From positions 211,699-275,698 of the forward strand of contig NZ_BMXA01000004.1 of assembly GCF_014651515.1 (NCBI RefSeq): DNA of 64,000 nt, given 5' to 3'. The position numbers and the translations under genes are program-made. Below are positions 46,917-55,072 of this stretch, piece by piece. The notes under the pieces were generated by a model, which saw nothing but the letters and a program-made list of their open reading frames with translations, did no database searches and was not told the DNA's origin. The stretch comes from Arenicella chitinivorans. Its GTDB lineage: Bacteria; Pseudomonadota; Gammaproteobacteria; Arenicellales; Arenicellaceae. The first letter of the stretch is position 1, and each line of letters begins with the position of its first letter.

Positions 46917-49192
46917 GCTATTGCAGTGGATTGTGTGCGGGCATACACCAGTGCGCCGCAAAGATTAAATAAGTTGCCGATCAGCAAGGTGACACCAAAA
47001 CTGGCCACCACGGTGATGCTGCTCAGACCCAGTAGGCCAAATGATAACAAACTAGTCACGGCTGAGAGTAAAATTGCCTGTAGGGTGATGCGTGCGTGCT
47101 GCTTTAGTTCATGCACAAAAATGGCGTAGTCCATGCCAAAACCCAACACCAGAAACAGCGCCATCACATGGAACAAATTTAGCGCAAAGCCGAGCACGGC
47201 ACTCGCTAGGTAAAGCATGGCGGTGGCAGCGGCGGGAATTACCACCAGCCACAGCGCGCGCCAATGACGAAAACGCAGCAACATCAATAACGCAATAAAT
47301 ACGTAGGCCAGAATTAATAGGCGTAATGCGGACAAGCGTTGCTGTTGCAAAGCAGCTTCCGTGCGTTCTAAGGAGTTGACGTATTCTACGCCACTTAATG
47401 GTGCCACCAACGCCTCCAGCCCAGTGGTATCCACGCCCTTGTGAATCAACACAAAGGTGACAGTGTGGCTTGAATCTTGATGCCACAACGGTGGCAGCTG
47501 TGAGTCAAACATCGCCATTAACCGAGCCGGGGTAAGTATGTTTTCTGCCGCTTGCTGGTAGGCATGCGTGATGGTCGCGGCGCCATTTGTTTGGCCAAGA
47601 CGCTTAAACAATAAAGCTGCTGCGCCTTCATTATCATACATAGGTGCCAACGCGGCATAGTTTTTGGCTTGTGTTTCTGGTGCCGGTACCCAGGTCAGTA
47701 GACTTGTGAACTGGTCTAGCTGATAGGACGCCGACGCGTGAATACGCGATACTAGCTGCGCGTAGTGCCGATACACTTGTTCAGTGGTTTCCCCGTGCAG
47801 AAGGAGATAGCGTCCTGGTTCATAATCACTGGTAGCTGCCGCCACGCGTCGTTCGCTGTCGAGGAGTGCCGGTGGTGGCGTAAAAAACACGCGCGGACTG
47901 TCGGCATATGTGTCAGGACGCAATGCCAGCAACACACCTAGTAGGATCACGATCAGCGCGATTCCGGCCCATTGCCGACCACTCAAAACCTGGACCATAC
48001 GTAAACAGCCCGTAACCACGCTGGGAAGCACACGTTTCTCAGTGTGGATCGGTCGTCGTAGTGCCAGATCACCAAGGCATACGACGCTTAACCACGCCAT
48101 GACCAGGCCGGCGCACGAAAATACTGCGACTTTTTGCAATGCCATTACGCTCGAAAATCCCAGTGCTGCATAACCGATCAGCGACGTTGCCAGACTTAGC
48201 CCAAGGGCGCGTATTAAGGCGCGTTTCTCAGACGGTGCTGACTCGCGAGCGCCGTGATAAAAATAATGCAGCGAGTAATCAATGACGATGCCAATCAGAC
48301 TGGCGCCAAACACAATGGTGAGCACGTGAATTTTGCCGAACACGGTATGCGTAAACAAAAACGCAAAACCGACGCCAAACAGCACGGAGATCACCGGTAA
48401 GATCAGGGCGCTCACCGATCTAAACACCAGTAACAACAACAGCACCACACCGATGGTGGAGCCGGTTGTGATTAGAGTGATGTCCTGCTTCGACCGGCTG
48501 GCAGCGTCAGCCGCGAAGAAGAATACCCCAGAGCGATCGATTTGGACCTGGTTGCGCTCCGCGACGTCTGTCAGTAGTTGGTCTAGACTTTGGTTAAGTG
48601 CTTGCTGGGCGCGCATATCCAAAGCGCCACGGGTAATGGCGAGTTGCAGCGGCAGCGCCGTCAACGCTTCGTCGTCAAATTTGTCTGCATCAATCAAGCT
48701 CAAAAGGGTCTGACTATGCAGTCCAAACGGGTCGTCGTGGAACGGGTATAGCCGTACTAGATCGGTATTGCTGTAGAGCGCACGTTCAGCGCCAGCCACC
48801 ACAGATTCGATTGATTGTGCTGCCAACCGTGCGCGTTGGTCAGGTGTCAGCAAATGAAAACGAAACGGTTTGAGTTGTGTGATCAGTTTCTCGGATAAAG
48901 TGTCGGAGTCCGGAATTACGCGCAGATTGGGATAGTCGGACAGCGCGTTACGTAAGGTGGTATCGGCTGCATAGAGATTATCTTCCTGACCTTGAAGCAA
49001 CAGCACAATGCGTTGTTCGATATTCTCGCGCAGAGCATCGGTGGCGGCTTTGGTGGCTGCATTTTGTTGTGTACGCGGCGAGAGATCGGCTAGATCGGTA
49101 TCGATATTCCAATCGAGTCCCGTCTGGATCAGGAGCCAGATGCTTGCTGTAATGAGCACCAAAAAAGCCAAACGTGCGCTGGTCAAAAACAT
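46913..49192 (-). CDS. MMPL/RND-family exporter
   Basis: The 759-residue membrane transporter has two RND halves, each with one N-terminal helix, a large periplasmic loop and five-helix clusters (around 240-390 and 640-755). Charged residues lie in the central helices, including FGASLIGIVIDYSLHYFYH and LGFGMDYAIFVHELKQ (GxxxDY motifs). Such MMPL exporters occur in aryl-polyene clusters and are thought to export the lipid-linked polyene. The adjacent LolA-like carrier suggests passage through the periplasm. It overlaps the ketoreductase start. Confidence 0.88.
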   Translation of the reverse strand: MFLTSARLAFLVLITASIWLLIQTGLDWNIDTDLADLSPRTQQNAATKAATDALRENIEQRIVLLLQGQEDNLYAADTTLRNALSDYPNLRVIPDSDTLSEKLITQLKPFRFHLLTPDQRARLAAQSIESVVAGAERALYSNTDLVRLYPFHDDPFGLHSQTLLSLIDADKFDDEALTALPLQLAITRGALDMRAQQALNQSLDQLLTDVAERNQVQIDRSGVFFFAADAASRSKQDITLITTGSTIGVVLLLLLVFRSVSALILPVISVLFGVGFAFLFTHTVFGKIHVLTIVFGASLIGIVIDYSLHYFYHGARESAPSEKRALIRALGLSLATSLIGYAALGFSSVMALQKVAVFSCAGLVMAWLSVVCLGDLALRRPIHTEKRVLPSVVTGCLRMVQVLSGRQWAGIALIVILLGVLLALRPDTYADSPRVFFTPPPALLDSERRVAAATSDYEPGRYLLLHGETTEQVYRHYAQLVSRIHASASYQLDQFTSLLTWVPAPETQAKNYAALAPMYDNEGAAALLFKRLGQTNGAATITHAYQQAAENILTPARLMAMFDSQLPPLWHQDSSHTVTFVLIHKGVDTTGLEALVAPLSGVEYVNSLERTEAALQQQRLSALRLLILAYVFIALLMLLRFRHWRALWLVVIPAAATAMLYLASAVLGFALNLFHVMALFLVLGFGMDYAIFVHELKQHARITLQAILLSAVTSLLSFGLLGLSSITVVASFGVTLLIGNLFNLCGALVYARTQSTAIA

Positions 49193-49195
49193 GGT

Positions 49196-49882
49196 TTACA
49201 ACCCGAACAGCAAATCGCAATACTCGTCGGTCAGGTTTGCGAGAGACTGGCACTGTGAGGCTGCGTGTTCGGTCGGTTCGAATTGCTGTTGTTGGGTGGC
49301 TGCAATGCGCGTAGTTTGATGGTTGCGATCGAGGATTTCGATACCCAATGAAGCGCCACTCGGTGTGTTGTCGTTCTGATCCAGCCCGACTTGCAATTGC
49401 GCCAGATCCAACACAAGGTATTGAATTCCGCGTTTGAGTTTACGTTGGCGGGGCGTCAGTCGGTATCGGTGCGCTGTATCTAGAGCGGAAATCTGAAATA
49501 AATCCTGCAGCGCGGCCTGATCGCCCGACATCAGGGTGGTGAGTAATTGGCCGAGAAACTTGCTTTGTCGAGAGGTTAGTTTTTGTGCGCCTTGATCCGC
49601 GTTGACTTGGAGTCCACGACCATTTCGATGCACGATCAGCGCGTCACTAACCGGTTTCTGTGTTGCCCATACCACGCCGTACTCGCAATGAAAGTAAAAG
49701 TGTCCCTCAGTCTGAATTGGCTCGTCGATCCCACTTAAAAATCGAGCTTGGTTAAAATTACCGGCATAACTGCAGGCGGTGGTGGGCAGTGGTAGGCGTT
49801 CTTCAGCGGCTGTCGATTCAGCCAAACTGGTGCTTGACCAGTAGCTAACAAGTGCAGCGAAGACCACGTGCTGGATTCTCAT
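49196..49882 (-). CDS. LolA-like outer-membrane lipoprotein carrier
   Basis: The 228-residue product has a signal peptide (about 1-21) and a beta-rich body with the LolA-like strand-order pattern (SQFRFxQ-type start replaced by NQARFLSGIDEPIQTEGHFYFH). LolA carries lipids across the periplasm; relatives in aryl-polyene clusters are thought to ferry the polyene-lipid. It lies 3 bp upstream of the MMPL gene and overlaps the thioesterase by 4 bases. Confidence 0.7.
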   Translation of the reverse strand: MRIQHVVFAALVSYWSSTSLAESTAAEERLPLPTTACSYAGNFNQARFLSGIDEPIQTEGHFYFHCEYGVVWATQKPVSDALIVHRNGRGLQVNADQGAQKLTSRQSKFLGQLLTTLMSGDQAALQDLFQISALDTAHRYRLTPRQRKLKRGIQYLVLDLAQLQVGLDQNDNTPSGASLGIEILDRNHQTTRIAATQQQQFEPTEHAASQCQSLANLTDEYCDLLFGL

Positions 49883-50307
49883 CCCTGCTCCGTGGTATTT
49901 CGCAACGCAGCTTCGATATGTTGGATCAGTTCTGGTGGACTCTGGAACTGGGTAATGTTATCCGGCATCAACACCGCTACTTGCTGCGTGCGACCTTTAG
50001 TGAGACGCTGGCCAGTGTCTAGGTCGATGATTACATAGTCGATAACGAGCTTATTTTCCCAGTCTCGTAACATGGCGCTCACTTGGATCTTCTGTTTGAA
50101 AACAATGGGTTTGACATACCGAGTGTGAAGGTCGATAACGGGGAAGAAATACCCGCTTTGTTCCATCTTTTCATAGGGGTAGCCGATCGCTTCTAATAGC
50201 TGGCAGCGCGCAACTTCGAAATATTTGGGGTAGTTGCCGTGCCAAACGATACGATAAGCATCCACATCGTAGAACGGCACTTCCATGTCAAAGCTGGTGC
50301 GCAGCAT
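49879..50307 (-). CDS. Hot-dog acyl thioesterase (4-hydroxybenzoyl-CoA thioesterase-like)
   Basis: This 142-residue hot-dog protein begins with FDMEVPFYDVDAYRIVWHGNYPKYFEVAR, where the Asp in YDVDAYRIVWHGNY is the usual catalytic position for thioesterases of the YbgC/4HBT type. It could release aryl or polyene chains from ACP or edit wrongly loaded ones. Its stop and the LolA-like start overlap (ATGA). It lies 3 bp downstream of the ACP gene. Confidence 0.85.
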   Translation of the reverse strand: MLRTSFDMEVPFYDVDAYRIVWHGNYPKYFEVARCQLLEAIGYPYEKMEQSGYFFPVIDLHTRYVKPIVFKQKIQVSAMLRDWENKLVIDYVIIDLDTGQRLTKGRTQQVAVLMPDNITQFQSPPELIQHIEAALRNTTEQG

Positions 50308-50310
50308 GGG

Positions 50311-50553
50311 CTACATTTTGTGGATGATTTCGGCGACTTCGTCGATGGTTCGCGCATCAATAAATGCGTCGGCATCAATGTCTTTCCCAACGAATTTTTT
50401 CAATTCAATCAACAGGTCAATGGTGTCAATGCTGTCGATGTCGAGATCGTCGTATAACCGGGCTTCTGGCACCAGTTTTTCTTTGTCAATCTCAAACAGC
50501 TCAATCAACACGCCATTGATGTGATCAAGCACTTCTTGCTTGCTGTGTGGCAT
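50311..50553 (-). CDS. Acyl carrier protein (aryl-polyene cluster, ACP 1)
   Basis: The 80-residue ACP has DIDSIDTID, where Ser is the phosphopantetheine attachment site. It carries starter or growing chains. The ATG at 50553 (MPHSKQEV) is chosen because the upstream in-frame TTG at 50568 lacks a ribosome-binding site. It lies between the thioesterase and the PlsC-like acyltransferase in the minus-strand operon. Confidence 0.9.
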   Translation of the reverse strand: MPHSKQEVLDHINGVLIELFEIDKEKLVPEARLYDDLDIDSIDTIDLLIELKKFVGKDIDADAFIDARTIDEVAEIIHKM

Positions 50554-50647
50554 AAGTAGGTAGCTCAAAGATGGAACTTTTAGCGGCGAATTATAGCACC
50601 AAGTTTTGCGCTCGCCGCCGATAAATTAGCTCGGTTCGGGCACGCGT

Positions 50648-51424
50648 TCAGCGCTGTGTCACACGCGACACAGCGTCGTGATAGTAGTCGCGCAGCCATT
50701 GCGTCAATTTACGATACTGGCGCGTGCGCGGCTCGCTGGTGTCTATGCAATCGGTGACGCGCAGAACAGGGTGAAATTCAATCGTAATCTGTGATTTAAC
50801 TGGGGGGAGTTGATACCACTTTTTGTCTTTTCCTAGGGCACGCGGCGAGCAGCACATTAGTATGGGCAGAATCGGGGCATCGCTAATCACGGCAATGTTG
50901 GCTGCACCGCGTTTAAAGTCCAATTGCAAGTCGTATTGATTGCGCGTGCCTTCCGGGAAAATCAACAGGTTTTCACCGCCATCGAGCTTAGTTGCGGCCA
51001 GGTTGACCAAACCTGGGTCGTTGTTGGGAATGTAACCCGCCAGCCGGATAGGCCCACGTGTAAAGACGTTATGACACAAGCTGGCTTTTACCACACAACA
51101 AAGATTTTCCACCAGTGCCAGTGCAAACAAGGCATCGATCAACATAGTGTGATTGGAAATCACCATGTGACCCTGCAGATCCTTAGGGGGCGCGCCATGG
51201 ACTGTGTATTGCATCAGCCCAAGACCCTGCATGATATTTATGTAGACGTAGCAAAGCTTTTGGATGACACGTCGAACCTTGCGCTGTCGTGACTTTGTAT
51301 CGAGTGGCAACACACCCAGAACCAGAATGTAGAGCCCAGGCAGCAACGCGCCCAGACCAAACAGCACGTAACTAAATCCAGCGGCAACAATACGCCAGTA
51401 GTGATTGAAAGACAGGGCAGCCAT
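50648..51424 (-). CDS. 1-acylglycerol-3-phosphate acyltransferase-like protein (PlsC type)
   Basis: This 258-residue acyltransferase has the HxxxxD motif in ISNHTMLIDALFAL and the block IV motif FPEGTRNQYD. An N-terminal membrane segment (about 10-40) anchors it. Within this cluster it may build the glycerophospholipid-like anchor or acylate the polyene with a fatty acid. It lies 9 bp downstream of the chorismatase. Confidence 0.85.
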   Translation of the reverse strand: MAALSFNHYWRIVAAGFSYVLFGLGALLPGLYILVLGVLPLDTKSRQRKVRRVIQKLCYVYINIMQGLGLMQYTVHGAPPKDLQGHMVISNHTMLIDALFALALVENLCCVVKASLCHNVFTRGPIRLAGYIPNNDPGLVNLAATKLDGGENLLIFPEGTRNQYDLQLDFKRGAANIAVISDAPILPILMCCSPRALGKDKKWYQLPPVKSQITIEFHPVLRVTDCIDTSEPRTRQYRKLTQWLRDYYHDAVSRVTQR

Positions 51425-51433
51425 GTGAGGGCA

Positions 51434-52381
51434 TCACTCGTCGACGCAGAAGCATTCGATTTCGACTAGCAGATCTGCGCGACATATATCCGCATGGGTG
51501 TACAGCACAGTGGTGCCGGGAAATAACTCGGCAACGATGCCTTGGCACGCTTCTAAGTCGGATTTGTGACGAAGATAAACACGCAGAGTGCGAATTTGGC
51601 TGGCCTTGAATCCGGTCTCTTTGAGTAGATACAGAATATTGTCGTTGGTGGTATACAACTGAAGGCGCAGGTCGCCTTGATGTACCGAGCTGTGACCCAA
51701 GATGCTGGCAGTGCCAGATATAAAGCACAGGCGCTGCTCATTGAGTTCTATTGTGGTTGCCCGCGCGAACGAAGGGCTGCTAGGGCCATATTGGCGTGGA
51801 TACTTAAACGCGTCCACTTGACGTGGATTAGCATGGTGCTCTGCGGATGTAGATGCCGTCAATGCGTACACCGTGATGCCAGTGCCATAATGACCAACAG
51901 CCGACGCCGCCGGGAATTGCAAGTCTTGAAGATGATGCTTGCTGTAGGCACGTAAACGACCTGTGCAAAAGCGTTTATAATTCTCGCTGTCGCCCGCGCC
52001 ATGATTAATGTTGGGAATATAGTTCCAAAAACGAACTAACTCAGGGTGTGGGCAAGTCTCAATTACTGACAACAATTCTTGATAAACCGCGTATGCCGTC
52101 GCCTCGAAGTCATCGCCCTGTGCCAGCGGCGCCGAGATCGCGGTAAATTGGAGCGTATTCGTGCGAGCCCATACGCAGTTTCCCGTTGTGCCGTGTTCAA
52201 CACTGGCATCTTCAACCTTCCAAACCTCAAACGGCGCACCGAGTTCACCGAGTAATTCGACTCGAGTATCGATGAGCGATTGAGTGGTTTCGGTACTTTC
52301 GTTAAATCGCAGAACAGCCAGCGAATCCGCTTCGGCCAGCAGCTCCTCTGGTGAACGCGTAGAAGTGAAATTTTGCAACAT
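51434..52381 (-). CDS. Chorismatase (XanB2-like hydroxybenzoate synthase)
   Basis: The 315-residue protein belongs to the FkbO/Hyg5/XanB2 chorismatase family, with conserved RFWNYIPNIN (residues 117-126), RFCTGR (137-142) and the SAVGHYGTGITVY segment. XanB2 of Xanthomonas converts chorismate to 3- and 4-hydroxybenzoate for xanthomonadin. The downstream genes and the divergent ACP/ligase pair fit this role. This supplies the aryl starter from chorismate instead of tyrosine ammonia-lyase. It starts the minus-strand arm of the cluster. Confidence 0.85.
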   Translation of the reverse strand: MLQNFTSTRSPEELLAEADSLAVLRFNESTETTQSLIDTRVELLGELGAPFEVWKVEDASVEHGTTGNCVWARTNTLQFTAISAPLAQGDDFEATAYAVYQELLSVIETCPHPELVRFWNYIPNINHGAGDSENYKRFCTGRLRAYSKHHLQDLQFPAASAVGHYGTGITVYALTASTSAEHHANPRQVDAFKYPRQYGPSSPSFARATTIELNEQRLCFISGTASILGHSSVHQGDLRLQLYTTNDNILYLLKETGFKASQIRTLRVYLRHKSDLEACQGIVAELFPGTTVLYTHADICRADLLVEIECFCVDE

Positions 52382-52649
52382 GCAGAATTAGTCCCCGTCT
52401 TAAATTAACAGCGCAAGTAGCGTTTCGATTCGTGCATCCCGCTCAGGCGTGACGACCACTCGATACTGGATTGACCAACGACAGACCCCTAGGCGTGATC
52501 ACAAGCTATTAATTTGACAGTTGTAAGTCCAAATACGGTCGGCGTGGTTCCCACCATCGATTTGGCAACTTGTTATTATCTTTTGTAAACGAATAGTTTA
52601 AACTTTCGCCCTTTGAAAATAAAGAATTAAACCACAAGGAGACTCGCCG
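52382..52649. promoter_or_regulatory. Divergent promoter region between chorismatase and ACP/ligase
   Basis: This 268-bp gap has no gene and must hold promoters for both arms. A TTGACA at 52514-52519 is a possible -35 element, but no -10 at 17 bp follows. The AAGGAG before the ACP ATG serves as ribosome-binding site. Confidence 0.45.
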
Positions 52650-52913
52650 ATGGCCACTCAAACGCCTGCTGAAGCAGAACTTGCCGCTCTGTTGGTTGAG
52701 GTGCTTAATCTGGAAGATATTGAGCCCAATGAAATCGACCCTGAAGAGCCGTTGTTCGGCGATGGTCTTGGGCTCGACTCGATCGACGCTCTGGAAATCG
52801 CACTGGCAATTGCGCAGGAGCATGGCGTTGAAATGAAGGCCGAGGATGAAGCAACAAAAGAAGCCTTTGCCACGTTGCGCAGTTTGAACGCTTTCATTGA
52901 AGCCAACGCCTGA
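52650..52913 (+). CDS. Acyl carrier protein (aryl-polyene cluster, ACP 2)
   Basis: The 87-residue ACP has LGLDSIDALE, with Ser as the phosphopantetheine site, and an Ala/Glu-rich N-terminal helix. A strong AAGGAG lies 9 bases before the ATG. It lies next to the acyl-ACP ligase, suggesting that it receives the hydroxybenzoate starter. It is distinct from ACP 1 in sequence. Confidence 0.9.
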   Translation: MATQTPAEAELAALLVEVLNLEDIEPNEIDPEEPLFGDGLGLDSIDALEIALAIAQEHGVEMKAEDEATKEAFATLRSLNAFIEANA

Positions 52914-52950
52914 AGTAAGCCCAAGGGGCCGTAACGTCACTCAGCACGCT

Positions 52951-54345
52951 ATGACCAATGCTTCACCGCTCGTCCCGTTGGCAGACGACCGCCCATTTGC
53001 TTGGCTGACCACACCCCTGCGCGGCTTGGCGCAGGAAAACAACGGTCGCATTGTCAGCCGCAATCAATTTCTCGCGCATGTGTTGCGAATGGCGGAGCGA
53101 TTGCCAGCCACTCAGCATGTTATAAACCTATGTGAGAGCCGGTACCTGTTTCTGGTCGCTACCTGGGCGGCAATAGCGCGTGGACAAACCACTTTGTTAC
53201 CGCCAAACCGCAACGCAGCGACACAGGCCGATCTCGCGGCGCGGTATGCCAATTGTGTAATATTGCACGATGCGATGAATCAGGATTTGAGCGCTGATCT
53301 TGCTGAACTGGATGTATCTAAGTTTGACTGGCGGCTTGCGAATGCGTCGAAGGTCAGTCCACAGATCGACTCAGATCAAGCCGCAATCATCAGTTTCACG
53401 TCAGGCTCCACTGGTCAATCGCGTCCAAACCCGAAAAACTGGCGTACCTTGCGCGAAAGTTCCAAAATCAACGCGCGTTATATGTTGCCCAATAGTACTC
53501 AGATCCACTATCAGTTAGCGACGGTGCCGGGCCAGCATATGTGGGGCTTGGAAACCTCTGTGCTGTTGCCAGTGTTCGCCAACGCAGCCTTGGTTGACAG
53601 TAAGCCGCTGTATCCGGCCGATGTGTTGGAGGCGCTTGCGCAGTTACCCGCACCACGTAACCTCATCACCACACCGTTTCACTTGCGAGCGTTGCTGCAT
53701 TCACTTTCGGGTGAGGCCGTGGCTTGCCCGGAAATCGCCGTGACTTTGTGTGCCACCGCGCCGCTCGACACGGCGCTCGCGCAACAACAAGAAGCCGTAG
53801 CCGGTGGTGAACTGCGAGAAGTGTATGGGTGTAGTGAGGTTGGGTCCATGGCAGTACGCCGTACCGCACAATCAGCATTATGGCGGCGATTTGACGGCAT
53901 CCATTTTTCGCACATGTCGGATGGGCGGACTCAAGCCAGTGCCGCATATTTGCCGTCGGTGGTCGATTTGGATGATCTCATTGACGTCCATTCTGATGAT
54001 GAATTCAGTCTACGCGGGCGAGCCAGCGATCAGATTAAAATTGCCGGAAAACGGGGCTCGCTGCAGGAAGTTAACGCCATTCTCAACCGGTTTTCCGGAT
54101 TGCAGGACGGCGTGGTCTTTTTTCCACAACAACCGCAGCGCTCGGTGCCACGATTGGTTGCGATAGTGGTGTTACAAGATGGCGTAGAGAAAGCGGCTTT
54201 GCGTGATCATCTTCGTTCTTATCTGGACGCAGCGTTTGTGCCTAGGCCGATCTTTGTCGTGCCGTCGTTGCCACGTGAAGCGAATGGCAAGTTGCCGAAA
54301 ACAAATCTGCTTACGTTGTACGACAGCCTCAAGCGCACGCAGTAA
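52951..54345 (+). CDS. AMP-binding aryl-ACP ligase
   Basis: This 464-residue ANL-superfamily enzyme has the P-loop A3 motif ISFTSGSTGQSRPN, the Gly-rich YGCSEVGSMAVRRT (A5 region) and LRGRASDQIKIAGKRG with the C-terminal NGKLPK (A10 Lys). It probably activates 3- or 4-hydroxybenzoate and loads it onto ACP 2, as XanA2/ApeH-like ligases do. The start at 52951 (MTNASPLVPLADD) is chosen; an in-frame TTG at 52897 overlaps the ACP gene. The site before 52951 is weak. Confidence 0.82.
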   Translation: MTNASPLVPLADDRPFAWLTTPLRGLAQENNGRIVSRNQFLAHVLRMAERLPATQHVINLCESRYLFLVATWAAIARGQTTLLPPNRNAATQADLAARYANCVILHDAMNQDLSADLAELDVSKFDWRLANASKVSPQIDSDQAAIISFTSGSTGQSRPNPKNWRTLRESSKINARYMLPNSTQIHYQLATVPGQHMWGLETSVLLPVFANAALVDSKPLYPADVLEALAQLPAPRNLITTPFHLRALLHSLSGEAVACPEIAVTLCATAPLDTALAQQQEAVAGGELREVYGCSEVGSMAVRRTAQSALWRRFDGIHFSHMSDGRTQASAAYLPSVVDLDDLIDVHSDDEFSLRGRASDQIKIAGKRGSLQEVNAILNRFSGLQDGVVFFPQQPQRSVPRLVAIVVLQDGVEKAALRDHLRSYLDAAFVPRPIFVVPSLPREANGKLPKTNLLTLYDSLKRTQ

Positions 54346-54348
54346 GAT

Positions 54349-55068
54349 TTAGCTTCCGTTGCTATCCAGTTGGGTGCGTTTGATCAGTTTGGCGTTGACG
54401 ATAAACCGCTGGGGCGCTTTGCCAACAAAATAAAATGGGTAGCAAGTCACCAGGGTGAGTTCGGCGGCTTGAGTGGACGCCAGTACATGCACGTCCTCAG
54501 GTTGGACGATACTTAACTCAACGACGCGATAGCGGCGGTCTTCGGTCAGCGTAGCGAGTTCGATTTCATCGCCCACTTTGATATCTTTCAGGCCACGAAA
54601 AAAGCCATCTCGGTGCGCTGCAATGCCAATATTCCCACGGGTGGAATCAAGCGCCGCAGTGCCCAGTATCCACCCAGCACCGCGGTCTAATTGTGGGTGA
54701 TCTGTGCCCTGGTAGATCGGCGCCGCAACGCCTACTGACGGAATTTCAATTGCTGCAACAAGCGAGGGTGTGTTCATGCCAGCGTCAACAAAAGCGCGCT
54801 TGCGCTGTGGCGACCACAGGGCCATATCTGGTTGCGCTGAACCCAGTTTTCGGGTGGCTCGAATCTCGGCGTGAGCATCTGGCGTGGATGTATTTATATG
54901 GGGTTTAGTGCGTGTTGCGCTTTGTGCTTGGTGGATGTCCAGCGCGCGTTGCTGTTTAAAGCTGGCAACAGTGTGTTCACTATTCCAGCGATGAGAATAG
55001 GCTATACCGAATTTAAGCAAGGCGAGGGTTGCCAGTATCAGCAACCCTCGTTCTAGATAACGCAGCAT
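54349..55068 (-). CDS. Gram-negative sortase
   Basis: The 239-residue sortase has an N-terminal membrane helix (about 5-22), then a sortase beta-barrel. The catalytic residues are all visible: His152 in IAAHRDGFF, Cys209 in TLVTCYPF and Arg221 in PQRFIV. Family members cleave LPxTG-like signals and transfer the substrate. It lies 4 bp downstream of a gene whose product ends in LPATA plus a membrane span, so a dedicated enzyme-substrate pair is likely. Gram-negative sortases of this type are known but mostly without defined acceptors. Confidence 0.9.
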   Translation of the reverse strand: MLRYLERGLLILATLALLKFGIAYSHRWNSEHTVASFKQQRALDIHQAQSATRTKPHINTSTPDAHAEIRATRKLGSAQPDMALWSPQRKRAFVDAGMNTPSLVAAIEIPSVGVAAPIYQGTDHPQLDRGAGWILGTAALDSTRGNIGIAAHRDGFFRGLKDIKVGDEIELATLTEDRRYRVVELSIVQPEDVHVLASTQAAELTLVTCYPFYFVGKAPQRFIVNAKLIKRTQLDSNGS

Positions 55069-55072
55069 GGTG

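Noticed and set aside
52514..52519. TTGACA as a firm -35 promoter of the ACP/ligase pair
   Set aside because: No acceptable -10 at 16-18 bp; kept only as a note in the region entry.
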